A stretch of 64,000 nt of DNA from JAPPLB01 sp965208945 (GCA_965208945.1 OZ242366.1:4216001-4280000); one strand, 5' to 3'. Shown: positions 17,301-26,698, numbered from the stretch's first letter. Numbers and translations are program-made. Notes: generated by a model not told the origin, from the sequence alone.

Positions 17301-17840
17301 TGGGACCTGCCGAGGGTCAGATCGGGACCACCCGCACTGCAATACCTGGCGAGTCACTGGGAAATTTCGTCGCTGGTCTTCATTCGCAGCGGCAACCCGT
17401 TTACTCCCGTCAGCAGTAGGGGTAACTCGCTTTCGCCCGGGCACAGCAGTGTCGACCGCGCCGATGTGGTCCCCGGCGTCGATTGGCAGTTGAACAACGT
17501 AAGCCGTCACGATGCGATCCACAAGGGCTATTTCAACCAGGCCGCCTTTACGACCCCCCCCTTGGGTACGCGCGGCAATGCGGGCCGCAGTATCATGCGG
17601 GGGCCTGGTTTCGCCGGTACGGACTTGATGCTAGCCAGGTTCTTTCCGATCAATGAGAGATTGCGGCTGCAGTTGCGGATTGAAGCGTTCAACGTCTTCA
17701 ATCAGACGAACTTCAATGGCATACGCGGTCATGGGTCTCCGGCATTCACGAACGTAGACAACCCCAGCTTCGGGCTGCTTCTTGTCAACGGGGCTCAGGA
17801 CCCGAGGATCATGCAATTTGGTCTCAAAGTGCTTTTCTAG
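14400..17840 (+). CDS. Oar-like TonB-dependent receptor
   Basis: An outer-membrane protein of about 1146 residues. The frame is open from 13674, but the first 700 bases are repeats. GTG at 14400 has GGAGG nine bases upstream and begins a Sec signal (FLFLVAPLLAALFSFL...GFAQ); TTG at 14403 is an alternative. The N-terminal domain (about residues 35-125) is a carboxypeptidase-regulatory-like fold: GTITDPNAAAIPDAEVKV and VGSYVVQQLTADTYDIEV. A plug-like region contains LPLNGRDVTQLSL, MLDGMGNQF and NPDAVEEFTLNTAQYSAEMG. The rest is beta-barrel ending in FGLKVLF. This architecture is greatly expanded in Acidobacteriota. The transported substrate is unknown. A GC-rich inverted repeat (CCCAGC...GCTGGG, about 17844-17867) follows the stop. 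Confidence 0.93.
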   Translation: MLHSRSRFLFLVAPLLAALFSFLTPDAGFAQVTAGSSIFGTITDPNAAAIPDAEVKVISTSTGLTRVVRTNAVGSYVVQQLTADTYDIEVSQEGFNVARVTDVLLQTNETVRRNVELVLGAVTETVEVVAAAELTNTYTSQLSQTVDSKRVVELPLNGRDVTQLSLTVAGASVTDRSTAFYAGTSGFDTTTTVVNGNRTQGNSYMLDGMGNQFMERRVSNIYPNPDAVEEFTLNTAQYSAEMGGNPGAQLSAVTKKGTNQLHGSIFEFVRNGYFNARNAFDTRGQDDGLKRNQYGWAIGGPFYIPKVFDGRNKFFWMNSYQSTPIRKPGSPGFHQSWTALEKRGDFTEHLTGMMRSVPSPACDGSMLSVDSGAIFDPASANRACGSLGLPYPNNTMPATRVDPIMGSILSQHTPDSPSVGYLIPHFIPAAQDQYQWVNRVDAILGDHSIMGRFIYGNKFGGAFNDPQDALWNVGINDGGNTTEAMTWAITDTWTVSPNVLVTGGFGFLKNPFALTPHPFLTSWSAHGSDIQNDPGCQDLNFGVAGRGGIRIWDRCAAKDTHSWEINTAVKWIRGNHDIAIGGLYSKHHNANPNEPPLQSGGGFSFTDTFTGLAAADAVAGLASLYRVGSYGEARLAGSYRILASLYVNDNFRVNRKLTLNMGVRWDPGTHSRDKFRVDGTRWMSWPFPGQQSQRFPNAPPGWLYWGDPGTPDTNAFARLNQFAPRLGFAYDPSGTGRWAVRGGIGSYFGQMQAGGFALGGAGSSASPYASGNINIVNPVSIKNPWDSPPYNGTVGIPIPPADSSSAVPLPFPSQWAYDPHTKNPNTWNWSLTIERNMGNDVLLRGAYVGSRGTHIIGGYETNLPVFIPGQSTQANRQERRPDPNFQAINVSSGIADSYYHSLQLTAEKRYAGGLTFLVNYTLSKSIDTGSNDIGWAGAFGNQDPRGPWFNRGLSEFDRTHVVNASMVWDLPRVRSGPPALQYLASHWEISSLVFIRSGNPFTPVSSRGNSLSPGHSSVDRADVVPGVDWQLNNVSRHDAIHKGYFNQAAFTTPPLGTRGNAGRSIMRGPGFAGTDLMLARFFPINERLRLQLRIEAFNVFNQTNFNGIRGHGSPAFTNVDNPSFGLLLVNGAQDPRIMQFGLKVLF

Positions 17841-18044
17841 GCCCCCAGCGGCCGGCGGGCTGCTGGGCGGCGCCTGACAAACGCGATGATTTCACAGTTG
17901 TCACGACGGCTCTGCGCCTCGTTGCGTAGGGCCGTCGTATCGTTCATGGATCGCTTGTTCACCGCGGCGCTGCCGCTCGGCGGATGTCCGGTTCCAAAGG
18001 GCTGGTTCGTGCGAATGTCGGTGATACAATGTGACCCCTCGACG

Positions 18045-19922
18045 ATGCGGAAGTGTAGCTGCTTCGCCACCGTTTTGCTGGGCTTTGCGGTTCCCCTGGT
18101 TGCAGGATCGGCGGATGCCCCCACCCAACCTGAAGTCTTGACTCGCGCTGTCCCACCCCCGTCTCGGGAGGCGATGCAGGGAGTGGACTACCAAGATGTG
18201 ACCGAGGCCTCCGGCCTGGGTCGGTTTCAGCATATCGCGGGGGAGCCTCTCAAACCCTACCTGCCCGAAACCACGGGCTCCGGACTGGCTCTCCTCGATT
18301 TCGATAACGATGGATGGGTCGATATCTACTTCGTCAATTCTCTGACCCACGCCGCTCGAAGAGGTGAGGAAAAGCCGTTGCCGTCCGCCCTGTTCCGCAA
18401 CAATGGCGACGGTACGTTCACCAATGTCACTGCCGGTGCCGGTGTCGAGAACAACCGCTGGGGCACGGGAGTCTGCGCCGGCGATTTCGACAATGATGGT
18501 TGGGCGGATCTTTACGTCGTCAACCTGGGGAAAAGCCGTCTGTACCGCAACAACGGCAACGGTAGCTTCACCGATGTCGCCCCGGAAGCGGGGGTGCAAG
18601 TGGATCTGTGGGCGACCGGCTGCGCCTTCGGAGATTATGACCGCGATGGGCGCCTGGACCTTTACGTGGCCGGCTATGTCGAATTCGATTGGGACAATCC
18701 GCCTCCGGCCGGTGAGTCAAGTGAAGATGCGGAGAGCGGAAATCGGCCCGCGCTCAGTTCTGCATCCGACTCCCCGGCGCGCCCTGCGAGCAACGATCGT
18801 GGCGGCATGAGCGGAGCGGCCTACGATCCCGGACAGCCGTTTTGCACGTTTCTCGGTATGCGGGTGGCGTGCGGACCGCTGGGCATGAAGGGCGCACCGG
18901 ACTTCCTGTTCCGGAACAACGGAGACGGCACGTTCGATGACGTTACCCGGAAAGCAGGCGTTGTCGACGAGCAACTCTACTACGGCTTTGCCGTGGGTTG
19001 GGTGGATCTTGATGACGACGCCCGGCTGGATCTGGTCGTGGCCAACGATTCGAAGCCCAACTACGTCTACCACAACCAGGGAGACGGCACTTTCGAGGAA
19101 ATAGGTTATCTCAGTGGACTCGGCACCAATGCGGACGGGCGCGCGCAAGCCTATATGGGCATGGCGATCGGGGATTACAACCACGACGGCGCATCGGACT
19201 TTTTCCTTACGACGTTTTCGAATGACAACTATTCGCTCTACCTCAACCGAGGGAACTTGGACTTCAACGACGTGACGCAGATCGCCGGTCTGGGATCGAT
19301 TACGATTCCCTTTCTCGGTTGGGGTGCGCTATTCCTGGACTACGACAACGACGGCTGGCTGGATATCCTTGCGGCGAACGGGCACGTGTATCCACAGGTG
19401 GACGAACATAGCCGATTCACCTCTTTCCGGCAGCGCACCTTGTTGGTCCGGAATCTGCGCAACGGCAAGTTCGTCGACGTGACCGGAAGCCTGGGAACGG
19501 GTATGGCCAGGCCCAAGAGTTCACGCGGGGCGGCAGTGGGGGATCTGTTCAACGACGGCGATCTCGATATCGTGCTGATCAACGTCGATGAACCGCCCAC
19601 TCTGCTTCGCAACCGGGGCGGGAATAGCGCTGGGCATTGGCTTTCGCTGCAACTGATCGGCGACCCTGCACGCCAAACTCCGCGCGATGCGATCGGGTCG
19701 GTGGTCTTTTGCGAGGCCGGAGGCTTTCGGCAGAAGGGCGAGGTGGCGTCCGGGCGCAGCTACGTTTCCCAAAGCGACCTGAGAGTCCATTTTGGATTGG
19801 GCGCTGCGGAGCGTGTCGCCAAGCTCGAGATCCGCTGGTCGAACGGAGAGAGCGAGACGATAGCCATCCCTGCGGTGAACAGGTTCTACACGGTCGTCCA
19901 GGGCGAAGGGATTCGCAAGTGA
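18045..19922 (+). CDS. CRTAC1 family protein (FG-GAP/VCBS repeats, ASPIC/UnbV)
   Basis: About 625 residues from the ATG at 18045, chosen because it begins a Sec signal (MRKCSCFATVLLGFAVPLVAG); an upstream in-frame ATG at 17886 would bury the signal. Several FG-GAP calcium-loop repeats are visible (DFDNDGWVDIYFVN, DYDRDGRLDLYVAG, DYDNDGWLDILAANGHVYPQ) with RNNGDGTF linkers. The C-terminal ASPIC/UnbV domain contains HWLSLQLIG and RVAKLEIRWSNGE. A Ser/Ala/Pro-rich stretch of about 40 residues (around 225-265) interrupts the propeller. It overlaps the next CRTAC1 gene by four bases, implying coupled translation. Likely an extracellular or periplasmic beta-propeller; ligand unknown. Confidence 0.9.
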   Translation: MRKCSCFATVLLGFAVPLVAGSADAPTQPEVLTRAVPPPSREAMQGVDYQDVTEASGLGRFQHIAGEPLKPYLPETTGSGLALLDFDNDGWVDIYFVNSLTHAARRGEEKPLPSALFRNNGDGTFTNVTAGAGVENNRWGTGVCAGDFDNDGWADLYVVNLGKSRLYRNNGNGSFTDVAPEAGVQVDLWATGCAFGDYDRDGRLDLYVAGYVEFDWDNPPPAGESSEDAESGNRPALSSASDSPARPASNDRGGMSGAAYDPGQPFCTFLGMRVACGPLGMKGAPDFLFRNNGDGTFDDVTRKAGVVDEQLYYGFAVGWVDLDDDARLDLVVANDSKPNYVYHNQGDGTFEEIGYLSGLGTNADGRAQAYMGMAIGDYNHDGASDFFLTTFSNDNYSLYLNRGNLDFNDVTQIAGLGSITIPFLGWGALFLDYDNDGWLDILAANGHVYPQVDEHSRFTSFRQRTLLVRNLRNGKFVDVTGSLGTGMARPKSSRGAAVGDLFNDGDLDIVLINVDEPPTLLRNRGGNSAGHWLSLQLIGDPARQTPRDAIGSVVFCEAGGFRQKGEVASGRSYVSQSDLRVHFGLGAAERVAKLEIRWSNGESETIAIPAVNRFYTVVQGEGIRK

Positions 19923-22159
19923 CGAAGGCCGCTTTGATAGGCGCTGTTGTAGGGGCGCTCTTTCTTCTCCGATCCGTCGTCGCCGCGCAGCCCCAAGACC
20001 AGCTCCAACGGACGACCCAGTTGTGGACCGAGGGCATCATCGATGTCTCCGGGCTCGCGTCATTGACAGCTTTCTCCAACGTTCCTTACGACGATCAGGA
20101 CCTCGACAGTATCTGCGCGATGAAGCAAACCGTCGTTCGTAACGCTTTCCAAGCCACCGGAGACTACTTGGCTCATCTGGAATCGGCTCCGGCGGCGCAG
20201 CGCGATCACCAGTCGATCATGAAACTTCACCATCAGTTGGCCCAGCTCCATAGCTATCAGGGCGACATGGTGCGCGCGATCGAACGCTTCGAGGCGGCGT
20301 ACCGCATCGCCGCCGAGCAGAAGCTCGACTATTTTCAACAGTCGCTTGAAGAAAAACTGGGTATCTCGCAGATGCGCCGGGGAGAAGTCGAAAATTGCGT
20401 CGAGAGCCACAATGCACGGAGTTGCATCTTCCCGCTCTCCGCGGAGGCGCTGCACCAACGGCCTTCCGGCTCGGAAGCCGCGATCAAGCACTTCTTGAAG
20501 TTTCTCGCGAAAGCCCCGGACAATCTCGAAGTCCGCTGGCTCCTGAATGTTGCCCACATGACGTTGGGAAGCTATCCCGCGAAGGTGCCCCCGGCGCATC
20601 TCCTCCCGCCTGCGGTGTTCCAATCCAAAGCGGAGGTCGGGGCAATGAACGACGTGGCGCCTTCGTTGGGACTGGATGTATCGAACATGGCCGGTGGCGC
20701 CATCCTCGAAGACTTCGACGGCGACGGTTATCTCGATGCAGTGGTCTCGAGCCAGGATAGTTGCGCCCCGCTCCGGTACTTCCGCAGCAAGGGAGACGGA
20801 ACGTTCGAAGATGAAACGGCGGAAGCAGGGCTGGCGGATCAGCTCGGCGGGCTCAATCTGATACAGACGGATTACAACAACGACGGCCGGCCGGACATCT
20901 TTGTTCTTCGCGGAGGTTGGGAAGTCCCGATGCGGAACTCGCTGCTGCGCGGCAACAAAGACGGGACGTTCACCGATGTGACCCGCGAGAGCGGCTTGGC
21001 TGTCCCTGCGACCGCAACGCAAACGGCGGCCTGGGCGGACTTCGATCTCGACGGCTACCTGGACGTGTTTGTCGGCAACGAGTTTTCCCCTAGCCAGTTG
21101 TTCCGAAACAGGGGTGACGGGACATTCGTTGATGTCGGTCCTGCGGCCCGCGTAGACCGTACCGCGTTCACGAAAGCGGCCGTCTGGGCAGACTACGACA
21201 ACGATCGATATCCCGATCTCTATGTTTCGAACTACGCCGAAAAGAACTTTTTCTATCGCAACAACGGCGACGGCACGTTTACGGAGGCGGCTCGGATGTT
21301 GGGAGTCGAGAATCCGGTCTATAGTTTCCCGGCATGGTTCATGGACTATGACAACGACGGCAGGCTTGACCTGTTTGTCTCAGGCTATGTTCAGTCCATG
21401 GCGGATGTTGCGCGTGGATATCTGGGACAACCGTTGAAGGGAGAAACCTTCAAGGTTTACCGCAACGTGGGAAAGAGTGGTTTTGAGGATGTTACCGGCG
21501 CGCTGGGAATGGCGCGGAACATTCTTACCATGGGCTGTAATTTCGGCGACATCGACAACGACGGTTACCTGGATTTCTACCTGGGCACCGGGGCGCCCTC
21601 TTACGGTGCGCTGATGCCGAATCTTCTCTTTCGCAACGAAGCGGGCAGGGTATTCTCGGACGTGACCTCGTCCTCGCGAACCGGACACCTGCAGAAAGGC
21701 CATGGTATCGCTTTCGGCGACATCGACGGCGACGGCAACCAGGACATTTTTCTCCACACCGGTGGTGCTGTCCCCGGAGACGCCTACCGGAATGCAGTGT
21801 TCTGGAACCCTGGACACGGCAACCACTGGGTCGCAATTCAGCTTCAAGGTGAGAAGACGAATCATGCTGCAGTCGGCGTTCGCATCAAACTCGTACTTCC
21901 CGGAGGCCGGGAGGTTCACCGTGAGGTGACCAGCGGCGGTTCGTTCGGCGCCTCCAGCTTTGAGCAACATGTGGGGGCGGGGAATGCGGATCGCATAGCG
22001 GCCCTCGAAATCTGGTGGCCCGCGAGCAACACGCGGCAAACGTTTGAGAACATCACTACGAATCAGGTCCTTGCGATCAAGGAATTCTCAGAAAACTACG
22101 ATGTGATCGAGAGGCAGTCCTTTCACCTCACTGAAAAGGATGCTCCTCACAAACACTGA
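19919..22159 (+). CDS. CRTAC1 family protein with N-terminal helical domain
   Basis: A 746-residue protein. GTG at 19919 overlaps the previous stop as GTGA and starts a signal segment (ALIGAVVGALFLLRSVVAAQ); a longer frame from 19637 lies within the upstream gene. Residues about 55-230 are helical and TPR-like (MVRAIERFEAAYRIA) and hold RRGEVENCVESHNARSCIFP, with paired cysteines. Then follow FG-GAP repeats (DFDGDGYLDAVVS, DYDNDRYPDLYVSNYAEKNF) and ASPIC/UnbV near the end (HWVAIQLQGE, GGSFGASSFEQHVGAG). It is strongly similar along its length to the next gene, pointing to tandem duplication. Confidence 0.9.
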   Translation: MTKAALIGAVVGALFLLRSVVAAQPQDQLQRTTQLWTEGIIDVSGLASLTAFSNVPYDDQDLDSICAMKQTVVRNAFQATGDYLAHLESAPAAQRDHQSIMKLHHQLAQLHSYQGDMVRAIERFEAAYRIAAEQKLDYFQQSLEEKLGISQMRRGEVENCVESHNARSCIFPLSAEALHQRPSGSEAAIKHFLKFLAKAPDNLEVRWLLNVAHMTLGSYPAKVPPAHLLPPAVFQSKAEVGAMNDVAPSLGLDVSNMAGGAILEDFDGDGYLDAVVSSQDSCAPLRYFRSKGDGTFEDETAEAGLADQLGGLNLIQTDYNNDGRPDIFVLRGGWEVPMRNSLLRGNKDGTFTDVTRESGLAVPATATQTAAWADFDLDGYLDVFVGNEFSPSQLFRNRGDGTFVDVGPAARVDRTAFTKAAVWADYDNDRYPDLYVSNYAEKNFFYRNNGDGTFTEAARMLGVENPVYSFPAWFMDYDNDGRLDLFVSGYVQSMADVARGYLGQPLKGETFKVYRNVGKSGFEDVTGALGMARNILTMGCNFGDIDNDGYLDFYLGTGAPSYGALMPNLLFRNEAGRVFSDVTSSSRTGHLQKGHGIAFGDIDGDGNQDIFLHTGGAVPGDAYRNAVFWNPGHGNHWVAIQLQGEKTNHAAVGVRIKLVLPGGREVHREVTSGGSFGASSFEQHVGAGNADRIAALEIWWPASNTRQTFENITTNQVLAIKEFSENYDVIERQSFHLTEKDAPHKH

Positions 22160-22265
22160 CTCGGCCCGGTAGAAGAATCGGACAGTGAACGGCCATATTT
22201 CACGGAGAGGGAAGCAGGGAGCCGTCCTTGCCCTTCGGAGTGGCCGAACCCATTGCGAGTAGATC

Positions 22266-24800
22266 GTGACCTTGTCTCGAACCTTTTGGGTGATCCTGAG
22301 CCTCTGCCTTCCGGCAGGGGTCACGACCCTTGCTGCGGCCGAAGCGCAACCCGGAACGGAACGTGTGTTGGGGATGATCCTGGTGAGCGAACGGGAAAGG
22401 GCCGAGGAACTCCTGGCGCGCATCCAGGCAGGCGACAACTTTCAAGTTCTCGCGACACGGTATTCAACGGACGCAACCGCAGCCGAGGGCGGTTATCTCG
22501 GTCCGGTCAAGCTGACGGACGTTCGCCCGGAGCTGCGCCAGGCCCTCGAAGGGGTCGCTCAAGGACAAGTGACCCCTGTTTTCGAGACACCTGCGGGTTT
22601 CATGATTCTCAAGGTTCTCCGGAAGGCCCGACCGAAAGTGGACCCGAATACCGGTTCGAACGCGATTCAGTTCGCAGCCTACGTGTCGGGGTTTGAAGAG
22701 AGCCTTTACTTTTTCTCCCTCCACCCGAAACCTGCGGAATATGCTCAGGATTTGAAAGCCATCTGCGAGATCAGGCGAGCGGCCAATGAGGCGGCCGTCG
22801 CGGATTTGGAAGCCCGGCTGGCTGAAAGCACCGATGCTCAGGAACTCCTCCGGAATCACCATACGGTCGGACAACTAGCCGCTTATCAAGGCTCGATGGA
22901 CAGGGCCATCGAACATTTTGAGGCGGCGTATCGGATTGCCGGCGACAACGACGTGACCGGCTCCAAGCCGGCGCTCCAGGAAAAACTCGGAGTCGCCCAT
23001 TTGCGCCGGGGTGAGGTCGAGAATTGCGTCCACGACCACAACGCGCAGAGTTGCATTTTTCCGCTCACCCGAGCGGCACAGCATCGCCGACAATCGGGTT
23101 CCGAGAAAGCGATGGGGCTCTTTCTGGAGTATCTTCGGGACAACCCGGCGGACCTGGAGGTGCGATGGCTGGGAAACATTGCCGCGATGACTTTAGGAAA
23201 GTATCCCGAAGGTATCCCGTCCGATCTTCTTTTTCCCCCGCGGGAGTTCGAATCCCAGGATGATGTCGGCCGCTTCGTGGATATCGCAGCGGCGTCGGGG
23301 TTGGACCTCTTGAATGCCGCAGGCGGCTCGATCATGGACGACTTTGACAATGATGGGCTCCTTGACATCGTCATCTCGGTTGTCAATGTCTGCGAACCCA
23401 TGCGCTACTACCACAACAATGGCGACGGCTCGTTCAGCGACTGGACGAAGCGGGCTAAACTCAGCGGCCAACTGGGCGGCATCAACTTGAATCAGGCCGA
23501 CTACGACAACGACGGACGGCTGGATATCTTCGTCATGCGGGGCGGTTGGGAGTTCCCGATGCGGAACTCACTTCTTCGAAACAATGCGGATGGGACGTTT
23601 ACCGACGTCACCGTGGAAAGCGGTTTGGCCTCTCCGGCGTATCCGACGCCCACCGCGAGCTGGGCGGACTACGATAACGATGGTTTCGTTGACCTCTTCG
23701 TAGGGAATGAGAACGCCCCCGGACAATTGTTCCGAAATAACGGTGACGGGACCTTCACCGACGTGGCGAAGAAGACGGGCATGGACCGCAAGGCGTTCAC
23801 GAAGAGCGCCGCATGGGGTGACTACAACGACGATGGATTCCCCGATCTCTACGTCTCGAACTTCGAGGCGGAGAACTTCCTTTATCACAACAACGGGGAC
23901 GGCAGCTTTATAGAAGTCGCCCGCGCACTCGGGGTCGAGGGGCCGATCGTCAGTTTTCCGGTCTGGTTCTTCGATTATGACAACGACGGCCGGCAAGACC
24001 TTTTTGTGTCGAGCTATGTGCAGTCGGTGGCCGAAATCGCTGCCGAGTATCTTGGTCTTCCCACCCGGGGTGAGACCATCAAGCTCTATCGCAACACGGG
24101 ACGAGAGGGTTTCGAAGACGTAACGGAACAAGCAGGTCTGGACCGTATTTCGATGGCGATGGGCGCGAACTTCGGTGACATTGACAATGACGGGTTCCTG
24201 GATATCTACCTGGGCACAGGCTCTCCGTCATATTCGTCTCTGGTGCCGAATCTGATGTTTCGGAATCAAGGAGGCGAGACTTTCGCTGACATCACCTCGT
24301 CGTCCGGCACGGGTCATCTCCAGAAAGGGCACGGCATCGCCTTTGGCGATCTCAACAACGATGGCGATGAGGACATCTTTCTGCATGTGGGCGGAGCGGT
24401 TCCTGGTGACACGTACCGTAACGTGCTGTTCAAGAACCCCGGCCATGAGAACAACTGGATCGGTTTGAAACTAGTGGGGGAAAAGTCCAACCGGGCGGCC
24501 ATCGGGGCTCGGATTAAAGCGACCTTGGCGTCGGAGGGCATAGAGCCTCGATCGATATATCGGGTGGTTACCAGCGGCGGATCGTTTGGTGCATCGAGCT
24601 TCCAACAGCACATTGGTCTCGGGAAAGCACATCGCATCGAAACGCTCGAAATCCGCTGGCCGACAAGTGGCTCAACGCAGGTTTTCAAGCATGTGGGCGT
24701 AAACCAGACAGTTGAAATCAAGGAGTCGGAAAACAACTACCGCACACTCGCCCGACCCTCGTTTGCGTTCCGAGGCGCCGAAGGAGCAAGCCGTCACTGA
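22266..24800 (+). CDS. Parvulin-like (PPIC) domain fused to CRTAC1 protein
   Basis: An 844-residue exported protein (GTG start; signal LSRTFWVILSLCLPAGVTTLAA). Residues about 35-115 match the PpiC-type peptidyl-prolyl isomerase pattern: AEELLARIQAGDNFQVLATR, GGYLGPVKLTDVRPELRQAL and GQVTPVFETPAGFMILKV. The rest copies the preceding protein: helical segment with RRGEVENCVHDHNAQSCIFP, FG-GAP repeats, then ASPIC/UnbV (NWIGLKLVGEKSNRAAIGAR). The isomerase domain is thus an addition to a duplicated CRTAC1 protein. It could act as a foldase for exported proteins of the locus; that is inference. Its end overlaps the convergent TPR gene by 7 bases. Confidence 0.9.
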   Translation: MTLSRTFWVILSLCLPAGVTTLAAAEAQPGTERVLGMILVSERERAEELLARIQAGDNFQVLATRYSTDATAAEGGYLGPVKLTDVRPELRQALEGVAQGQVTPVFETPAGFMILKVLRKARPKVDPNTGSNAIQFAAYVSGFEESLYFFSLHPKPAEYAQDLKAICEIRRAANEAAVADLEARLAESTDAQELLRNHHTVGQLAAYQGSMDRAIEHFEAAYRIAGDNDVTGSKPALQEKLGVAHLRRGEVENCVHDHNAQSCIFPLTRAAQHRRQSGSEKAMGLFLEYLRDNPADLEVRWLGNIAAMTLGKYPEGIPSDLLFPPREFESQDDVGRFVDIAAASGLDLLNAAGGSIMDDFDNDGLLDIVISVVNVCEPMRYYHNNGDGSFSDWTKRAKLSGQLGGINLNQADYDNDGRLDIFVMRGGWEFPMRNSLLRNNADGTFTDVTVESGLASPAYPTPTASWADYDNDGFVDLFVGNENAPGQLFRNNGDGTFTDVAKKTGMDRKAFTKSAAWGDYNDDGFPDLYVSNFEAENFLYHNNGDGSFIEVARALGVEGPIVSFPVWFFDYDNDGRQDLFVSSYVQSVAEIAAEYLGLPTRGETIKLYRNTGREGFEDVTEQAGLDRISMAMGANFGDIDNDGFLDIYLGTGSPSYSSLVPNLMFRNQGGETFADITSSSGTGHLQKGHGIAFGDLNNDGDEDIFLHVGGAVPGDTYRNVLFKNPGHENNWIGLKLVGEKSNRAAIGARIKATLASEGIEPRSIYRVVTSGGSFGASSFQQHIGLGKAHRIETLEIRWPTSGSTQVFKHVGVNQTVEIKESENNYRTLARPSFAFRGAEGASRH

Positions 24801-26698
24801 GGGATCGTGACGCTGGGATCGAGTCTTCGGGCTTGATGGAAGAACTGCATCGCCCGAGGTCGTTCACCCTCTTTCCAGTAGGTGAGCGCCATTTGATGGT
24901 AGGCCCGGGCCGAATCGGGTTTGATGCGAAGCGCCCGCTCGATTTCCTCCCGCGCCTCGATATACGAACCTGCCTGCCCCAATGCAGCCGCTAGATTCAA
25001 GTGCAGTTCCACGTTATCAGGAGCCGTCTCCAGCAGGCGGCCATACTCCGCCGCCGCCGCCGCATACTCGTGCTTCGCAAACAGAGCCGCCGCCAGAAGG
25101 CGGCGTGCCTCGTCCAGCTCGGGATGGAGATCAAGCAACTCCCGGAAAGTTCCGACAGCCTCTTCGAAATTGCCGGCATCAAGCGCGTGCATGCCCTGCC
25201 GGTAATTGGAATTCTCAGTGAGTAGCAGGAATTTCCGCCGCTGGCGATCGGCGGCGGCGTTTTGCCCTGACTGATCGAGAGCCTCTACCAGGAGTTCATG
25301 GAGCTGCAGGTGAGTCGGTTCGTGCTGCAGGGCCTCGCTCCAAGCTGCGATGGCGGCGGCCGTTTCCCCGCCGGCATCGAGCAATTCGCCGTACTCCAGA
25401 CAAGCCTGGACCAGTATCCGGTCAGCGGAACAAGCTTTCCGATACTCCTCCAGAGCGACCGCGCCATCTCCAGAATCCCTCAGAACGCGGGCCAGGTTCC
25501 AGCCGGCCCGAATGTGGTCCGGTTGCAGTCGGAGCGTTGTGGTGAGCGACGCTTTTGCCGCTTCCCAACGCCTTCTAGTGGCAAGAACAAGACCCAAGTT
25601 GTAGTGGGCCTCCGCAAAGTTGGGGTCGATGCGCAGGCATTCTTGGAACTCTCGTTCCGCCCCGGCAGCGTCTCCGTTCATCATCAAGAGCGACCCGTAG
25701 TTGAGGTGTCCATCCGGGGAGCCGGGATCGAGTTCGATGACCCGCCGGAACTCTTCGCCGGCTTTCACCGAGTCGCCTCTGCGCTGGTACGCGATACCGA
25801 GGGCAGACCGGATAGTCGATACATTGTCTGCACCCTCCAGAGCCTTTCTCAGTAAGTTGATAGCCTCCTGGAAACGGCCTTGTTCGAGCGCGGACAGCCC
25901 CTGCTGGTAAGAGAGATAGCTCTGATCGCTCGCAACCGCCGCTCGCCCTTCTTGTTTGAGCCGTTTGGCAATCTCAAGGTGTCTTTCTGCAGCCTTCTTG
26001 TTTTCGTTCTGCTTGAGTAGTGTTCGCCCGAGCTGGTAGTGCGTCTCGAAAGAATCAGGGTTCAATGTCACAGCGTGTTTCAACTCGGCGATCGCCTCCG
26101 CCACTTGATCCAGATGAGCGAGAGTTTGTCCGAGTCGGACACGGTACTCGGCGGATTCAGGATTCTCTTTCGCAGCGCGGCGAAACGATGCCAGAGCTCG
26201 TTCTGTGTCGCCTCCTTTCCAGTGGATGATTCCGACGTTGAAATGCGCCTCGGAATAGTTTGGTTTCTGAGCGATGGCGGCTTCGAATTCGGATAGGCCG
26301 AGATGTTCGGACCCGACTCGATCTCCAAAAAGCAGTCCGCGAACGAAGTGGGCTTCGGGGAAACGGGGTTGGATCTCGAGCGCCTTGCGGAGCGCCTTCT
26401 CCGCTCCTGATGAATCTCCCCACAGCCGCAGGGCATTCCCCAGGTTGTAATGCGTCTCCGCTCTCTCGGGAGCAAGACGGATCGCGGTCTCGAACTCCGA
26501 AACGGCGCGGCCTGCGGCGTCCTTTTCAAGGAAATACTGGCCTAGACGAAGATGGCCTTCGAAATCGGAGGCGGGCTCTTGAGCCAGGCTCAGCGCCGTA
26601 ATGGCGTAAACAGCGAGCACTATCGGTCTTCCGTGCCGCGACCACCTTGCGATTCTGGTCACGATACTGAGGCCGGGTTGCACCTGCTTGCACCTCAC
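24794..26698 (-). CDS. TPR-repeat protein (exported)
   Basis: A 634-residue protein made almost wholly of tetratricopeptide repeats, for example AVSEFETAIRLAPERAETHY, AIAELKHAVTLNPDSFETHY and AREEIERALRIKPDSARAYH. The N-terminus has a hydrophobic segment (GRPIVLAVYAITALSLAQEP) that may be a signal peptide or anchor. It lies 69 bases downstream of another TPR gene on the same strand, so the two are probably an operon. Likely a protein-protein scaffold; no partner can be named, though the adjacent CRTAC1 genes are candidates. Confidence 0.88.
   Translation of the reverse strand: MRCKQVQPGLSIVTRIARWSRHGRPIVLAVYAITALSLAQEPASDFEGHLRLGQYFLEKDAAGRAVSEFETAIRLAPERAETHYNLGNALRLWGDSSGAEKALRKALEIQPRFPEAHFVRGLLFGDRVGSEHLGLSEFEAAIAQKPNYSEAHFNVGIIHWKGGDTERALASFRRAAKENPESAEYRVRLGQTLAHLDQVAEAIAELKHAVTLNPDSFETHYQLGRTLLKQNENKKAAERHLEIAKRLKQEGRAAVASDQSYLSYQQGLSALEQGRFQEAINLLRKALEGADNVSTIRSALGIAYQRRGDSVKAGEEFRRVIELDPGSPDGHLNYGSLLMMNGDAAGAEREFQECLRIDPNFAEAHYNLGLVLATRRRWEAAKASLTTTLRLQPDHIRAGWNLARVLRDSGDGAVALEEYRKACSADRILVQACLEYGELLDAGGETAAAIAAWSEALQHEPTHLQLHELLVEALDQSGQNAAADRQRRKFLLLTENSNYRQGMHALDAGNFEEAVGTFRELLDLHPELDEARRLLAAALFAKHEYAAAAAEYGRLLETAPDNVELHLNLAAALGQAGSYIEAREEIERALRIKPDSARAYHQMALTYWKEGERPRAMQFFHQARRLDPSVTIPQ

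Noticed and set aside
19637..19918. 94-codon upstream extension of the second CRTAC1 frame
   Set aside because: It overlaps the end of the first CRTAC1 gene in another frame; the GTG at 19919 with a signal peptide is a better start.
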